Shown here one piece after another: positions 21,435-30,712 of a stretch of DNA of 64,000 nt. Under the pieces are notes generated by a model. That model saw nothing but the letters and a program-made list of their open reading frames with translations. It was not told where the DNA came from and searched no databases. Within the stretch, counting starts at the first letter, position 1, and every line of letters begins with the position of its first letter. Made by a program: the position numbers and the translations under genes. Origin of the DNA: Siphonodentalium dalli (taxonomy: Eukaryota > Mollusca > Scaphopoda > Gadilida > Siphonodentaliidae); contig CP136069.1 of NCBI GenBank assembly GCA_032622095.1, positions 199,427,239-199,491,238 of the forward strand, read 5' to 3'.

Positions 21435-22009
21435 TGCACAGATATTCGAAAGTTATTTTCACTTAACATGGACCTCATATCAGTGCTGCTGATCGGGATT
21501 CATAACACCTTCGGCATTGCTGTAGTTTTTGAGAGGCTACAAGTAACTGAGTGTAAGTTAGAGTGATGTGATCAACTCAAAACCACTGGCATATAGAATC
21601 GTGTTCTTGTGTACGCATTCGAGTCCTTTGTGTTTCTTCAGAAAACGTGGAAGTCCCATGCTCAAATGTCCAATCGCTCTAAATGCATAAATTCACACTG
21701 TGTGACTCATATTCAGTGAAAATGTAGCATTTTGAAATGAATTCCTCAGATCTCTCTGTCTCTATCTCTCTATAAACATGGCGTGACTGGAGTCATGTTT
21801 AACCTTTAGTCACTGAACGCTAATTGATCGGTTGGCTATCAGAGCCATGTAGTACGAGTGATTGAGAAAAACCAATGTTGCTCATCCATATATATATATA
21901 TGTCCATGCTATTCTATTCCAAAATATTATTGTTGAAAAGTTAACTTATCGCGTAATATCTGCAATGGGGAAAGTCGGCATTTTGCATTTGGATCTTTAT
22001 TCATTGATC
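21435..22009. other. Intergenic, nothing recognised
   Basis: Contains a CTCTCTGTCTCTATCTCTCT tract near 21755 and a TATATATA run near 21890. No gene seen. Confidence 0.4.
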
Positions 22010-22146
22010 TCGAATAAGACTTTTCAGCCTGACAAAGTTGGTATCTGACCAAGTTCTGATTTTTGTCAGAATACCTTGACCAGGTTGCGATCCCCGGTCC
22101 GCTAGCACGAGAGACCAGTACGCTACCTCTCGGCTACCGACTTCCC
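22010..22146 (-). mobile_element. tRNA-derived SINE
   Basis: On the minus strand the head contains GTAGCCGAGAGGTAGCG, a good RNA polymerase III box A, and about 30 nt further GGGGATCGCAACC, close to box B. Box spacing matches a tRNA. The anticodon and acceptor stems are not intact and a non-tRNA body (ACCTGGTCAAGGTATTCTGA...) follows, which is the usual SINE layout. The tail near 22010 includes AATGAATAAAG. Confidence 0.6.
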
Positions 22147-22306
22147 TATGTTCACAAAGTGTTGACATTAAAATTAACCGCCATGTTGGCCACCATAGTG
22201 GATGTGATTTTAAAAGTTGTTGTTTCTTTATCGTATTCAGCACAAATTAATTACAACATTTATGCTCAATTCTTTTTGGCCTGGACTACTATCCTCAGTG
22301 GCGCAA

Positions 22307-22622
22307 TTACCCTGTGCCAATGCATTCTCTTATATATGCGAGTCGACCATAGGTCGCCTCGCATATATAAGAGAATGCATTGGCCTAACAATTTTTTACA
22401 ATTTTAATAATTTTTTCTTGTATTCTTTAACAATTTTATAATTTCACCCATACAGAGCCCCAGACAAACATGAGCAGACGACACTCTTCTATATGCTTCT
22501 ATATATGTGCTGGGGCTCCCTGCAGGGTAATGGATGTTTTTTATTTTATGTCCTAAAAATTGTCAGAAACATTTATTTAAAAAAAATGATAAAACATTGT
22601 TAGGCCAATGCATTCTCTTATA
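22307..22622. mobile_element. Family A MITE, copy 2 (internal fragments)
   Basis: One inner palindrome is intact (CCTGTGCCAATGCATTCTCT to GCATTGGCCTAAC, 22310-22388), followed by the A/T spacer to about 22446. A CCCCAGACAAACATGAGC insertion block interrupts, and half of the second palindrome returns at 22601-22622. Both TTAA termini are missing. Confidence 0.75.
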
Positions 22623-22649
22623 TATTGCAAGTTGCAAATTTGCAACCCC

Positions 22650-23100
22650 TCTTCCTGTTCCTAATTCGTGTATGAACATCTCATATCCTTGTATTTCAAA
22701 CTCTTCTGCATGGTTGTAAATTTTTGGCGTTTTTTGTTTGGTGTTATTTCTGTGAGTAAGAGCATGTCAGGTGGTTCCTTTAGGGCCGCTAATTCGTCTC
22801 TCTTGTTTAGCAGTGCGTCCACGTTTGAATAGGCAACTTTAATTGATCTTTCCTGTTTCTGGTTAAAAATATTTGTATTTACATAATTTTTGGCAGCATC
22901 ATTCGGGTTAAAATCTTTAAAATTCCTAATCTAAGGGGGTCTTCTTTTCTCCTTCCTTTATTTCAGTAAATTTTCCTCCCCTAATGTGATACTCTTTCCT
23001 ATTACGGTCCCTATCCTTTAATTCTGCTTGAAGAGTATTCCTTTGGTCGCGTTGTTCAGGAGTGAGGTCCCTGGCTATTACTAAGGCTGAAGTGGTCACT
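22650..23100 (-). pseudogene. LINE ORF1 end and endonuclease start (copy IV)
   Basis: On the minus strand a frame reads RDLTPEQRDQRNTLQAELKD and then IRGGKFTEI, typical of the C terminus of LINE ORF1 proteins. It is followed by a TAG, then KVAYSNVDALLNKRDEL, PPDMLLLTEITP and, after a frameshift, EIQGYEMFIHELGTGRG. The latter is the N-terminal part of an apurinic-like endonuclease domain (the TEI segment carries the catalytic Glu). So the fragment spans the ORF1/ORF2 junction and is broken by a frameshift; the reverse transcriptase is absent. Confidence 0.7.
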
Positions 23101-23186
23101 GTCACCCACTTTCGTTCAGTTGGGTACCCATTTTTTATTTTCAGTTGGGTACCCAGCTTTTGTAAAATTTACATTTGGGTACCCAG
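23088..23186 (+). repeat. GGGTACCCA repeat, left copy
   Basis: Three GGGTACCCA words in about 75 bp after CACTTTCGTTCAGTT. The whole block is matched in inverted orientation at 30606-30712, just outside the Helitron pair. Confidence 0.75.
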
Positions 23187-23278
23187 CTTTATGAAATCTC
23201 ACACAGAGCGTGATTTAATTATTGATCGACGTCAGTTTATTGCGAAATGAACCTTTTAAATTTGTGATTACTTGTTTA

Positions 23279-23962
23279 TCTCCTATATATTTTGAAGACC
23301 TCTGTATGTCTGTCTGTATGTCTGTATGTATGTCATTTATACAAATCTACGATTCTCGACCGATCGGGACGAAACTTGGTACGTGTGTGTAGTTTGACCA
23401 GGCGGTCGTCATTGTCGTATTGGCGAGCCCGTGCGGCACCCGCTTCGCGCATGCGCAGACGAGATCTCGGAAACGGGTGGAGCTATCGACTTGAAATTTG
23501 CTATGTGAATGTATCTTGCCCCGGATACGAATTTTATCGGGTCGCCGAGCCCGTGCGACGCCAGCTTCGCGCATGCGCAGACGAGATCTCGGAAACGGGT
23601 GGAGCTATCGACTTGAAATTTGGTATGTGAATGTATCTTGCCCCGGATACGAATTTTATCGGGTCGCCGAGCCCGTGCGACGCCAGCTTCGCGCATGCGC
23701 AGACGAGATCTCGGAAACGGGTGGAGCTATCGACTTGAAATTTGGTATGTGAATGTATCTTGCCCCGGATACGAATTTTATCGGGTCGCCGAGCCCGTGC
23801 GACGCCAGCTTTGCGCATGCGCAGACCAGATCTCGGAAACGGGTAGAGCTATCGACTTGAAATTTGGTTTTTGAATAGCCCGGACAACGTCGGGCTGGGT
23901 AGAGCTATCGACTTGAAATTTGGTTTTTGAATAGCCCGGACAACGTCGGGCTCATCGGCTAG
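23279..23962 (+). mobile_element. Helitron 1 (short, non-autonomous)
   Basis: The 5' end TCTCCTATATATTTTG follows an A (23278). The 3' end is AGCCCGGACAACGTCGGGCT (hairpin), CATCGG, then CTAG at 23959-23962, followed by T. TC start, near-terminal hairpin, CTAG end and A|T insertion are the Helitron signature. The interior begins with TGTCTGTATG repeats and ACGAAACTTGGTACGTG and then the 122-bp tandem repeat. No Rep/helicase is encoded. Confidence 0.88.
23420..23880 (+). repeat. 122-bp tandem repeat inside Helitron 1
   Basis: Units start at AAACGGGTGGAGCTATCGAC near 23471, 23593, 23715 and 23837 and contain TTCGCGCATGCGCAGACGAG. They are nearly identical. Overlapping ORFs on both strands here are repeat artefacts. 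Confidence 0.9.
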
Positions 23963-23983
23963 TCTATTATATATTTTGGGAAA

Positions 23984-24035
<52 letters not shown>

Positions 24036-25386
24036 TGGGTGTGTGTGTGTGTTCGCGATGAACTCGAAAATGGCAGACCCGATTTCGATTAAACTTGGTA
24101 TGTGGGGTTACTTTCGGCCGGGGAGTGGCATAGGCATATTAATTTGCCCGCGCGACGTGACCTAATTGACCTTCAAAACTCATATATCCGAATCCGGCGT
24201 GATTGTCACCCGATGCAGGGAGGATAACTCTGTATTCATACGTCGTCGACGAACGTAAGAGATTTTGTCAATTTGCAGGCTATTAATAATCGTGTATCTA
24301 TCCCAAAATATATCATTTACAATTTCTTATATATAAATTTTGCTACAGCTGATATTCTTAGGTCTATTGTCGAGAGATTTTTTTTTTATATGCTATTATT
24401 TTCCACACCACGCATAGGCCAAGTCGTGTACAGTTACCCCTCGGGTAAACGTTCGCTAAATTATCATTTCGTCATCTTTATGGTCTGGAATCTAATCCAA
24501 GCTTCCGTGTACGAATTTTCCGGTGGCCCCCAAGTCGTCACTGCCAACAACATCGACATTGTTGAACTTTGACGGCGAGAAAATAATTAGTTATAATTAG
24601 TTAAAATTTACTAAATACACACAATGCTAATTTATCTTTACGGCAATGTGAGAATGTCTGTGCCCCCCATTCCCTGAATGCCAACAACACCGTTGTCTAT
24701 GACTGTTTATATGATTTATAAAAAATCTGATACCCGGATTTCTATAAATATGGAAATTTGGACTGAAAATCTGCAAGACTCTGAGACTTACGGAATTAAT
24801 GGAACATTTCTGCGAGTTAAATAATTTATTAAATAACTAATAAAGAGCGTTTATAAAGAGCGTTTGATCCGACAAAGTTTACACAGGTTTGAATCACTAC
24901 GTTTAACTAAGTTACATAGTTTCTTCATTGCTATGGTGACGGTCGCATGTGACTTATACATGTTTGAATTACTACTTATAACTATGTTAACTCGATTCGT
25001 TTGAAGCTTGATAATTAATGAGCGTGTGTATGAGGCGCGTTTATCTACTTGAGTGGAAATCAAATCGGGTAAAACTGGCGGATTTTTACGGACGAAATTT
25101 TATATATAGGGTATCTCGGTATCCGCTGGGCCGATTTCCCGGTATCCGCTGGGTCGATTTCCACCATTTCTGGGGTGTTGGTGTCGGTGTTGGAAAACTG
25201 CCAGACGGATTTTGACGATATTTGATACTTAGTGGTAATTTTTTCCAGGGAGTGTTTTGAACGGTTCAAATCGTGACCCCGACCTGACCTTGACCTTCAA
25301 AAAGGTCAATTCAAGGTCAAATCTGGTAAAACGTGACGCATTTCGATGAAATTTGATACCTACCCATATAAAAATCCCCCTTGGTG

Positions 25387-25800
25387 TCACCTTGGTGAAA
25401 CCATGGTTTCACCAAGGTACCACCTTGGTTAACCATGGTGACATCTTGGTTCACCATGGTGGTAGCACAGTAAAGTGGCATCACGGTGAAAACACCACGG
25501 TGGTACCAAGGTGTTATCACGGTGGTAGCACAGTAAAGTTTTTGCACCAAGGTGAAACCATGGTGGCACCAAGGTGGTACCACGGTGGTAGCACACTAAA
25601 GTTTTTGTACCAAGGTAAAACCATGGTGGACCAAACCCGACCAAGGTATCACCATGGTGGTAGCACAGTAAAGTTTTTCTACCAAGGTGACACCAAGGTA
25701 TCACCACGGTGGTAGCACAGTAAAGTTTTTCTACCAAGGTGAACCACGGTCTCACCAAGTATAACCACGGTGGTATCACAGCACCAGTGAAGTTTTCAAT
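25387..25800 (+). repeat. Left subterminal ACCATGGT/ACCAAGGT array
   Basis: Degenerate units of roughly 55-70 bp, each with GGTGGTAGCACAGTAAAG and CACCATGGT or CACCAAGGT words. The array is internal to the left TIR of the 4.86-kb element. ORFs here (VxPWWYHGGST-like) are repeat artefacts. Confidence 0.85.
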
Positions 25801-26685
25801 CAAGGTACCGCTATTACATTTCACTTTGACCTTCAACTACAATGCTATTTACCATGTTGTGGGTCTCGTGCATCTACAATGGTATTTACATGCTTCGATT
25901 AATTTATTATTTACAATATATACAATGGTATATGGTGAGTCATTAATTGTTTATTACATGCTGCCATATTGTACCAATATACGTAGCTTGTCACAGTATA
26001 CATGTAGCAGGTTTACATACTACATCACATTATTATTCTACTGCATTGTCAATAGTTGTATATGCAATGCTGTATCCCATAATATAAGAATGTTTAGATC
26101 GAGGTGAAGATATTATTAATTATTATAAATGATATCTCAGTTATAACTTTTAACGAACAAACGTATATAATGTAATAATTAATAGGAATATGTTTTAGTA
26201 TGGAATAAATATATAAACTGAATGGAGTTGTTTGGAAGACTTTGTTTACCTTTAATACATATTTTATAATGTTATAATTTAGTACTTTTTGCTTCCAACA
26301 CAACAGGCAATATTTATCAATATGTACAATTTGCATCTCACAATTACGTATTTTAGATATTTCCACAATTATGACTCTTTTCGGGGAAAAACAGCTCTGG
26401 TTTGAAAATCTAAGATATACGGTACACAAATACGTTATTCATTTCCCGGAAGGTTTACATGGGCTCGCATTGTCCTCCTGGAGTCCATATCTGGTCTGGT
26501 GCTTCGTGGAATACCTGTTTCAATAGTGATGATATAATATGCTCACTTTTTGTAAAATTCAACTTCGGTCGATCAAACTGGCCGAAATATATTTTAACAG
26601 TGTTTATTGCATGCCGGTGCGTATATCCTTACATGCAATAGAGTCATATTCATTCATCATATTCATTCCGTCATATTCGTTCGTC
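25801..26685. other. AT-rich interior of TA-flanked element
   Basis: No gene recognised. It precedes the coiled-coil ORF and could hold an upstream intron or a leader. A short direct repetition of TCATATTCATTC occurs at 26645-26685. Confidence 0.4.
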
Positions 26686-27462
26686 ATGCAAACACAGATT
26701 GATACCTTCTCGTCCGACCTCTCAGCTCGAGTTAGCACCAATGAAGTTTCACAACAAGATATTTTACGCAGACTTGAAGCAGTTGAACGTGTATCGTATA
26801 CAAACAGCCTTGCAGTGGAGCGCATCGAGAGCGATAAATGCAATGGCATTGCTAAAATGAAGGCCGACATGAAAACAATGAAGCAAGACATTTCAACAAT
26901 CTTGGATAAGTGTGAACTGTTTCTGACTCAAGTCAACTCAACCAAAGGCTCAATAGCATCCATTGGTGGAAGGATTAAAACACTCGAAGAGTTACACAAC
27001 AAGAACAACTTGAAGGGCAAATCGAACTCACAAAAAACATCTGACAATGCCAATTGTGATTGTGAACATCGCTGCACAGAGAACCTCAAAGCTGATATGC
27101 AAAGTTTCGTCGGCCATATATATGGCGAACTCAACAAATTCGCCCACTTGACATGGAACACAATCCACGCTAACCGATCGCAAAACCCAATTGATACAAG
27201 AGGATACCCACAATCGCCGTCAGTTAGCCATGCAGACATTCAGCTGGTTGGCAAGCACCCATCTTCACCCACACCTAGTGCTTCAAAATTCAACCCGCAG
27301 GAAACGTCTACATCAAGTTCTTCTCACGTTAAACGCACAGATAAAGAGCCGACAAACACACCACTCGACAAGAAGAACAAGAAAACCATAGTCAGAAATG
27401 GTAACGCCACCAAGATCGTATTATTAGCCATAAATATAAATAATAATACAATTATTCTATAA
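26686..27462 (+). CDS. Coiled-coil protein ORF within TA-flanked element
   Basis: From the ATG at 26686 the frame is open for 258 codons; it also stays open for 49 codons upstream, but that part is hydrophobic and less protein-like, so this start is preferred. Residues 1-110 have heptad-like spacing (DILRRLEAVERV, MKADMKTMKQDISTILDKCE, GGRIKTLEELHNK), suggesting a coiled coil. Residues 124-130 form a CDCEHRC cluster. Residues 175-220 are Ser/Pro/Thr-rich and 228-233 are basic (DKKNKK). A possible splice donor, AATG|GTAACG, lies near 27401, so the last ~20 codons may be intronic. A coiled coil followed by a Cys/His cluster recalls LINE ORF1 or gag-like proteins in outline only; I do not recognise the family. 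It is the longest non-repeat frame in the window apart from the reverse transcriptases. Confidence 0.45.
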   Translation: MQTQIDTFSSDLSARVSTNEVSQQDILRRLEAVERVSYTNSLAVERIESDKCNGIAKMKADMKTMKQDISTILDKCELFLTQVNSTKGSIASIGGRIKTLEELHNKNNLKGKSNSQKTSDNANCDCEHRCTENLKADMQSFVGHIYGELNKFAHLTWNTIHANRSQNPIDTRGYPQSPSVSHADIQLVGKHPSSPTPSASKFNPQETSTSSSSHVKRTDKEPTNTPLDKKNKKTIVRNGNATKIVLLAININNNTIIL

Positions 27463-27567
27463 ACTAGCTTTCAAATTTTATGCGGGGAATTTGCGTACTT
27501 CAATATTTCAAGTTTTCCCGTTTCTCGTGGCATACATTACTTTCATCAAACTGTCTTCTTTATTACA

Positions 27568-28140
27568 CAAGCTGATAGGCCCGACTTCACCCGGGCTGTT
27601 TCCCATCTGCTTTCCGGTGAAAGGTGCGATTTGACCTTCAATTGACTATTTCGAAAGTCAAGGTCAGGTCAGGGTCATGATTTGTCCAGTGCAAAACACC
27701 CCCACCCGTAGAAAACTACCCATAGGTATCAAATTTCGTCGAAATCCGTCCGTTTTACCCAACTTGACCTTTAATTAACAATTTTGAAGGTCAAGGTAAG
27801 GTCAGAGTCATGATTTGACCCGTCCAAACCCCCCCCCCGACAAAAGTACCCATAGGTATCAAATTTCGTCGAAATCTATCCGTTTTATCCGAGTTGACCT
27901 TTGATTGGCCATATTGAAGGTCAAGGTCAGGCCGAGGTCACGATTTGACCCGTTCAAAACTCTCCTCGGACTGAAGTATCCCTAGGTATCAAATTTCGCC
28001 GAAATTTGTCCGTTTTACCCAAATTGACCTTGCATTGACAGTTTTAATGGTCAAGGTCAGGTCGGGGTCACGATTTGACCCGTTCAAAACACTTCCCGGA
28101 CACAAATACCCATAAGTATCAAATTACGTTGAATTCTATG
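27568..28140 (-). mobile_element. Decayed Helitron-like 3' end, minus strand
   Basis: On the minus strand four units of about 130 bp (GACCTTGACCTTCAA, TTTCGACGAAATTTGATACC, TTTGACGGGTCAAATC variants) lead to AGCCCGGGTGAAGTCGGGC and CTATCAGCTTG near 27568-27600. The hairpin is like those of Helitrons 1 and 2, but CTAG has become CTTG. The units are the same family as the subterminal units of Helitron 2, in inverted orientation. The 5' end is not visible. Confidence 0.6.
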
Positions 28141-28469
28141 GAAAGCCGAGGAGGACATGTTGGTTGCTAATTGCTAGATATACGACGCGGTATTTTGAAG
28201 GTTAATGACTCGAAAATTAAGTGGGCCTTTAAACAAAGTCACAATTGCATTTAGGCTCATCTCATACTCGTCCATTCAGCGATATTCTACTGCGCAGTTT
28301 GTTATAGCCTCCAGTATTTATTGAGCGTTATACCCCCAACTGTTATAATTCGCCTTTAGCAGGCGTACTCTTGCCTCAGATTATTGAGATATTAGGTCAC
28401 ACATAATCACATTAAATCGCATCGTAACATAGCAATTGTGTGGGCTCCTTGGCGTGAATATGTAATGAG

Positions 28470-29255
28470 AAATAAGGTCATACGTAATGACATTAAACTC
28501 AAGAAAACCCTCGAAAACAAAACAAAATCACATTTAATGTTTTACGTTATTTCCTTCATAAAAAGAATCTTCGTGATAATGAACCCTCTCGTTACTTTAG
28601 AATATAGAATTAACCTTAAAATAAAAAAAATCTTTGGAACACAGAACCTTCGGAATAACGAACCTTCGGATTGGTGAACCTTCGGAATAGCGAACATTCA
28701 GAGAAATTTCGGAATAGTGGACCTTCGGGATAGTGAACCTTCGGAATAGAGACATGCCCCCCAATATTCATATTATATGCCCAGAGTTCAAAGGTATGGA
28801 CCCATAAAATTCTAAACTTGGCCCTTAAAATATTGAACTCCAAATTGGAGCACACACAGAACACCACTTAAGTCAACTGAACCTATGTCATGTCCCAATG
28901 CGGGAGGGTCCATATATACCACAACATTCATAGTATATGCCAAGAATTCAAAGGTATGGGCCCACGTAATGACATAAAATCTCAAGAAAACCAGCGAAAA
29001 CAAAACAAAATCACATTTAATGTTCTAAGTTAAGTTATTTCCTCCTGTATCTGTATCGGTGTGCGCGCATGATCAGTTCGGATGTGAGCGCACACTCCAT
29101 ATAAAGAATCTTTGTGAAAATGAACCCTCTCAAATTAGTCTCAATACTTTAAAATATAGAATTAACCTAAAAATAACAAAAACCTTCGGAATAGAGAACC
29201 TTCGGAATAGCGGACCTTCGGGATAGCAAACCTTCATAATAGAAGCATGTCCCCA
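28470..29255 (+). repeat. ~490-bp tandem duplication with short GAACCTTCGGAATA repeats
   Basis: Words CTCAAGAAAACC, AACAAAACAAAATCACATTT, AAGAATCTT-GTGA-AATGAACCC and TATAGAATTAACCT occur in the same order at 28495-28625 and 28980-29170. Each copy ends in a run of 15-18 bp GAACCTTCGGAATAG-type units (28635-28755 and 29180-29240). Confidence 0.75.
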
Positions 29256-29373
29256 CAATTACACCGGTGACGTAAACACATGTGCCAATCTTAGTTGTAC
29301 TCTCGTAATTATCGGTACGATGAAACGGTGACGGAATCTGACGAGGTTTGCCGAATGTACAATCACCCAGTGA

Positions 29374-29730
29374 ATTATCGATCGACCATGCGATATCAAA
29401 AAACCAAAAGCTAGAAACACCACACTACGGTGGCGTAATAACTCTATTAACTATGCGCGTCACGCTAATCATGACACGCACGTTGACAACCAACAATCCA
29501 ATCATGACCTCCGTGATATTCCTGTGGATGATTGTGACGACACCCACCACGATTCCACAGAAGACACTCGACACTCCAATAAACGGAGCCACCTGCAATC
29601 AGAGAAGCCTGGTGCTAACGATGATCATTCAAACCACAACAGACGCCCTTCGCGAAATAACTACTCATCGAACAACGCATCTTTTTCCAGGTTCTATCAA
29701 AAGTCAAACGACAGTATACCACCATGGTAA
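29374..29730 (+). CDS. Coding-like Asp/His/Asn-rich exon candidate
   Basis: A frame of 118 codons is open from just after ATCACCCAG (a possible 3' splice acceptor ending at 29370; the next triplet in this frame is TGA at 29371-29373) to a TAA at 29728-29730. Composition: IKKPKARNTTLRWRNNSINY, HANHDTHVDNQQSNHDLRDI, DDCDDTHHDSTEDTRHSNK, NNYSSNNASFSRFYQKSND. The bias towards D, H, N and S is unlike the surrounding repeats. It ends where the right ACCATGGT array begins. It could be the 3' exon of the coiled-coil gene, but no experiment or homologue supports that here. Confidence 0.28.
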   Translation: MIDRPCDIKKPKARNTTLRWRNNSINYARHANHDTHVDNQQSNHDLRDIPVDDCDDTHHDSTEDTRHSNKRSHLQSEKPGANDDHSNHNRRPSRNNYSSNNASFSRFYQKSNDSIPPW

Positions 29731-30190
29731 CACCGCGGTAAACCACAGTATACCATCATGGTAACACCACTGTAAACCACAGTATACCATCATGGTAACA
29801 CCACGGTAAACCTCAGTATACCACCATGGTAACACCACGGTAAACCACAGTATACCACCATGGTAACACCACGGTAAACCATAGTAACACCATGGTAAAC
29901 CACAGTACACCATCATGGTAACACCACGGTAAACCAAAGTATACCACCATGGTAACACCATGGTAAAAAAAAACCGAGATATTTTGGCCGCCCATCGTGG
30001 TGCCACCATGGTGGTTTACCAAGGTGGTTTACCATGGTGGTTTACCACCATGGTAACACCTCGGTAAACCACCACGGTATTACCACCACGGTAAAACCAT
30101 GGTAAACCACCATGGTAAACCACCATGGTGACACCACGATGGGCGGCCAAAATATCTCGGTTTTTTTACCATGGTGTTTTACCATGGTGG
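29715..30190 (+). repeat. Right subterminal ACCATGGT array
   Basis: Units of about 34 bp: CACCATGGTAACACCACGGT then AAACCACAGTATAC, with ACCATGGT and ACCACGGT alternating. An internal inversion near 29990-30130 carries GATATTTTGGCCGCCCATCG and its complement. The array lies just inside the right TIR of the 4.86-kb element. Confidence 0.85.
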
Positions 30191-30605
30191 CACCAAGGGG
30201 GATTTTTATATGGGTAGAGGTACGTTTGGACGGGGAGTCTTTTCGGCGGGTCAAATCGTTACCCCGACCTGACCTTGATTGTAAATTGTAAATTCAAGGT
30301 CAAATCGCGAATTTTGACGAAATTTAATACCTATGGTTATTTTCATCTGAGGAATGTTTTGGACATGTCAAATTGTGATCCAAACCTGACCTTGACCTTC
30401 AAAATGTTCAATTCAAGATCCGATTTGACCTTGACCTTCAAAATTATCAATTCAAGGTCAAATCGCGCAATTCGGCGAAAAACAGAGGGGAAACAACCCG
30501 GACGTAGTCGGGTACACCTGCTAGTATGATATATATTGTGTCACGATGCTTGAATAGCAGAGAAGAATTGTAGACATTGGACATATAAGTACTGCAGTCT
30601 GCTTT

Positions 30606-30712
30606 AACAAAGCTGGGTACCCAAATGTAAATGTTACAAAAGCTAGGTACCCAACTGAAAGTTTTAAAAAGCTGGGTACCCAACTGAACGAAAGGGGGTG
30701 ACAATGACAATT
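30606..30712 (-). repeat. GGGTACCCA repeat, right inverted copy
   Basis: AAGCTGGGTACCCAAATG, AGCTAGGTACCCAACTG and AAGCTGGGTACCCAACTG, followed by AACGAAAG and GTGACAATGAC: the complement of 23088-23186. Confidence 0.75.

Larger units (their letters stand above)
25361..30216. mobile_element. 4.86-kb TA-flanked TIR element nested in Helitron 2
   Basis: TA at 25361-25362 is followed by CCCATATAAAAATCCCCCTT and GGTG; the right end (30191-30214) is the exact complement over 24 bp and is followed by TA (30215-30216). Joining 25360 to TA plus 30217 onward gives GATACCTAGAGGTACG..., which matches the uninterrupted Helitron unit visible on the minus strand near 27960-28000 (GATACCTAGGGATACTTC). The insertion and its TA duplication are therefore directly readable. 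Inside: ACCATGGT-rich subterminal arrays at both ends, a coiled-coil ORF, a decayed minus-strand Helitron terminus, a tandem duplication and a second coding-like exon. TA duplication suits Tc1/mariner and some other superfamilies; no transposase is recognised. Confidence 0.8.
23963..30524 (+). mobile_element. Helitron 2, split by a 4.86-kb insertion
   Basis: The 5' end TCTATTATATATTTTGGG begins at the base after Helitron 1. A GT microsatellite (about 23987-24050) and GATTTCGATTAAACTTGGTA follow. The 3' end has the hairpin CCCGGACGTAGTCGGG, ACACCTG and CTAG at 30521-30524, then T. Helitron sequence occupies 23963-25360 and 30217-30524, about 1.7 kb in total; the rest is the TA-flanked element. 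Subterminal units with GACCTGACCTTGACCTTCAA and TTCAAGGTCAAAT lie on both sides of the insertion. No Rep/helicase is seen. Confidence 0.82.

Noticed and set aside
23292-23874. Overlapping 75-112 codon ORFs on both strands
   Set aside because: All come from the 122-bp tandem repeat of Helitron 1.
25317-25836. ORFs rich in W, Y and H such as WWYHGG
   Set aside because: Translations of the ACCATGGT array, open in several frames on both strands.
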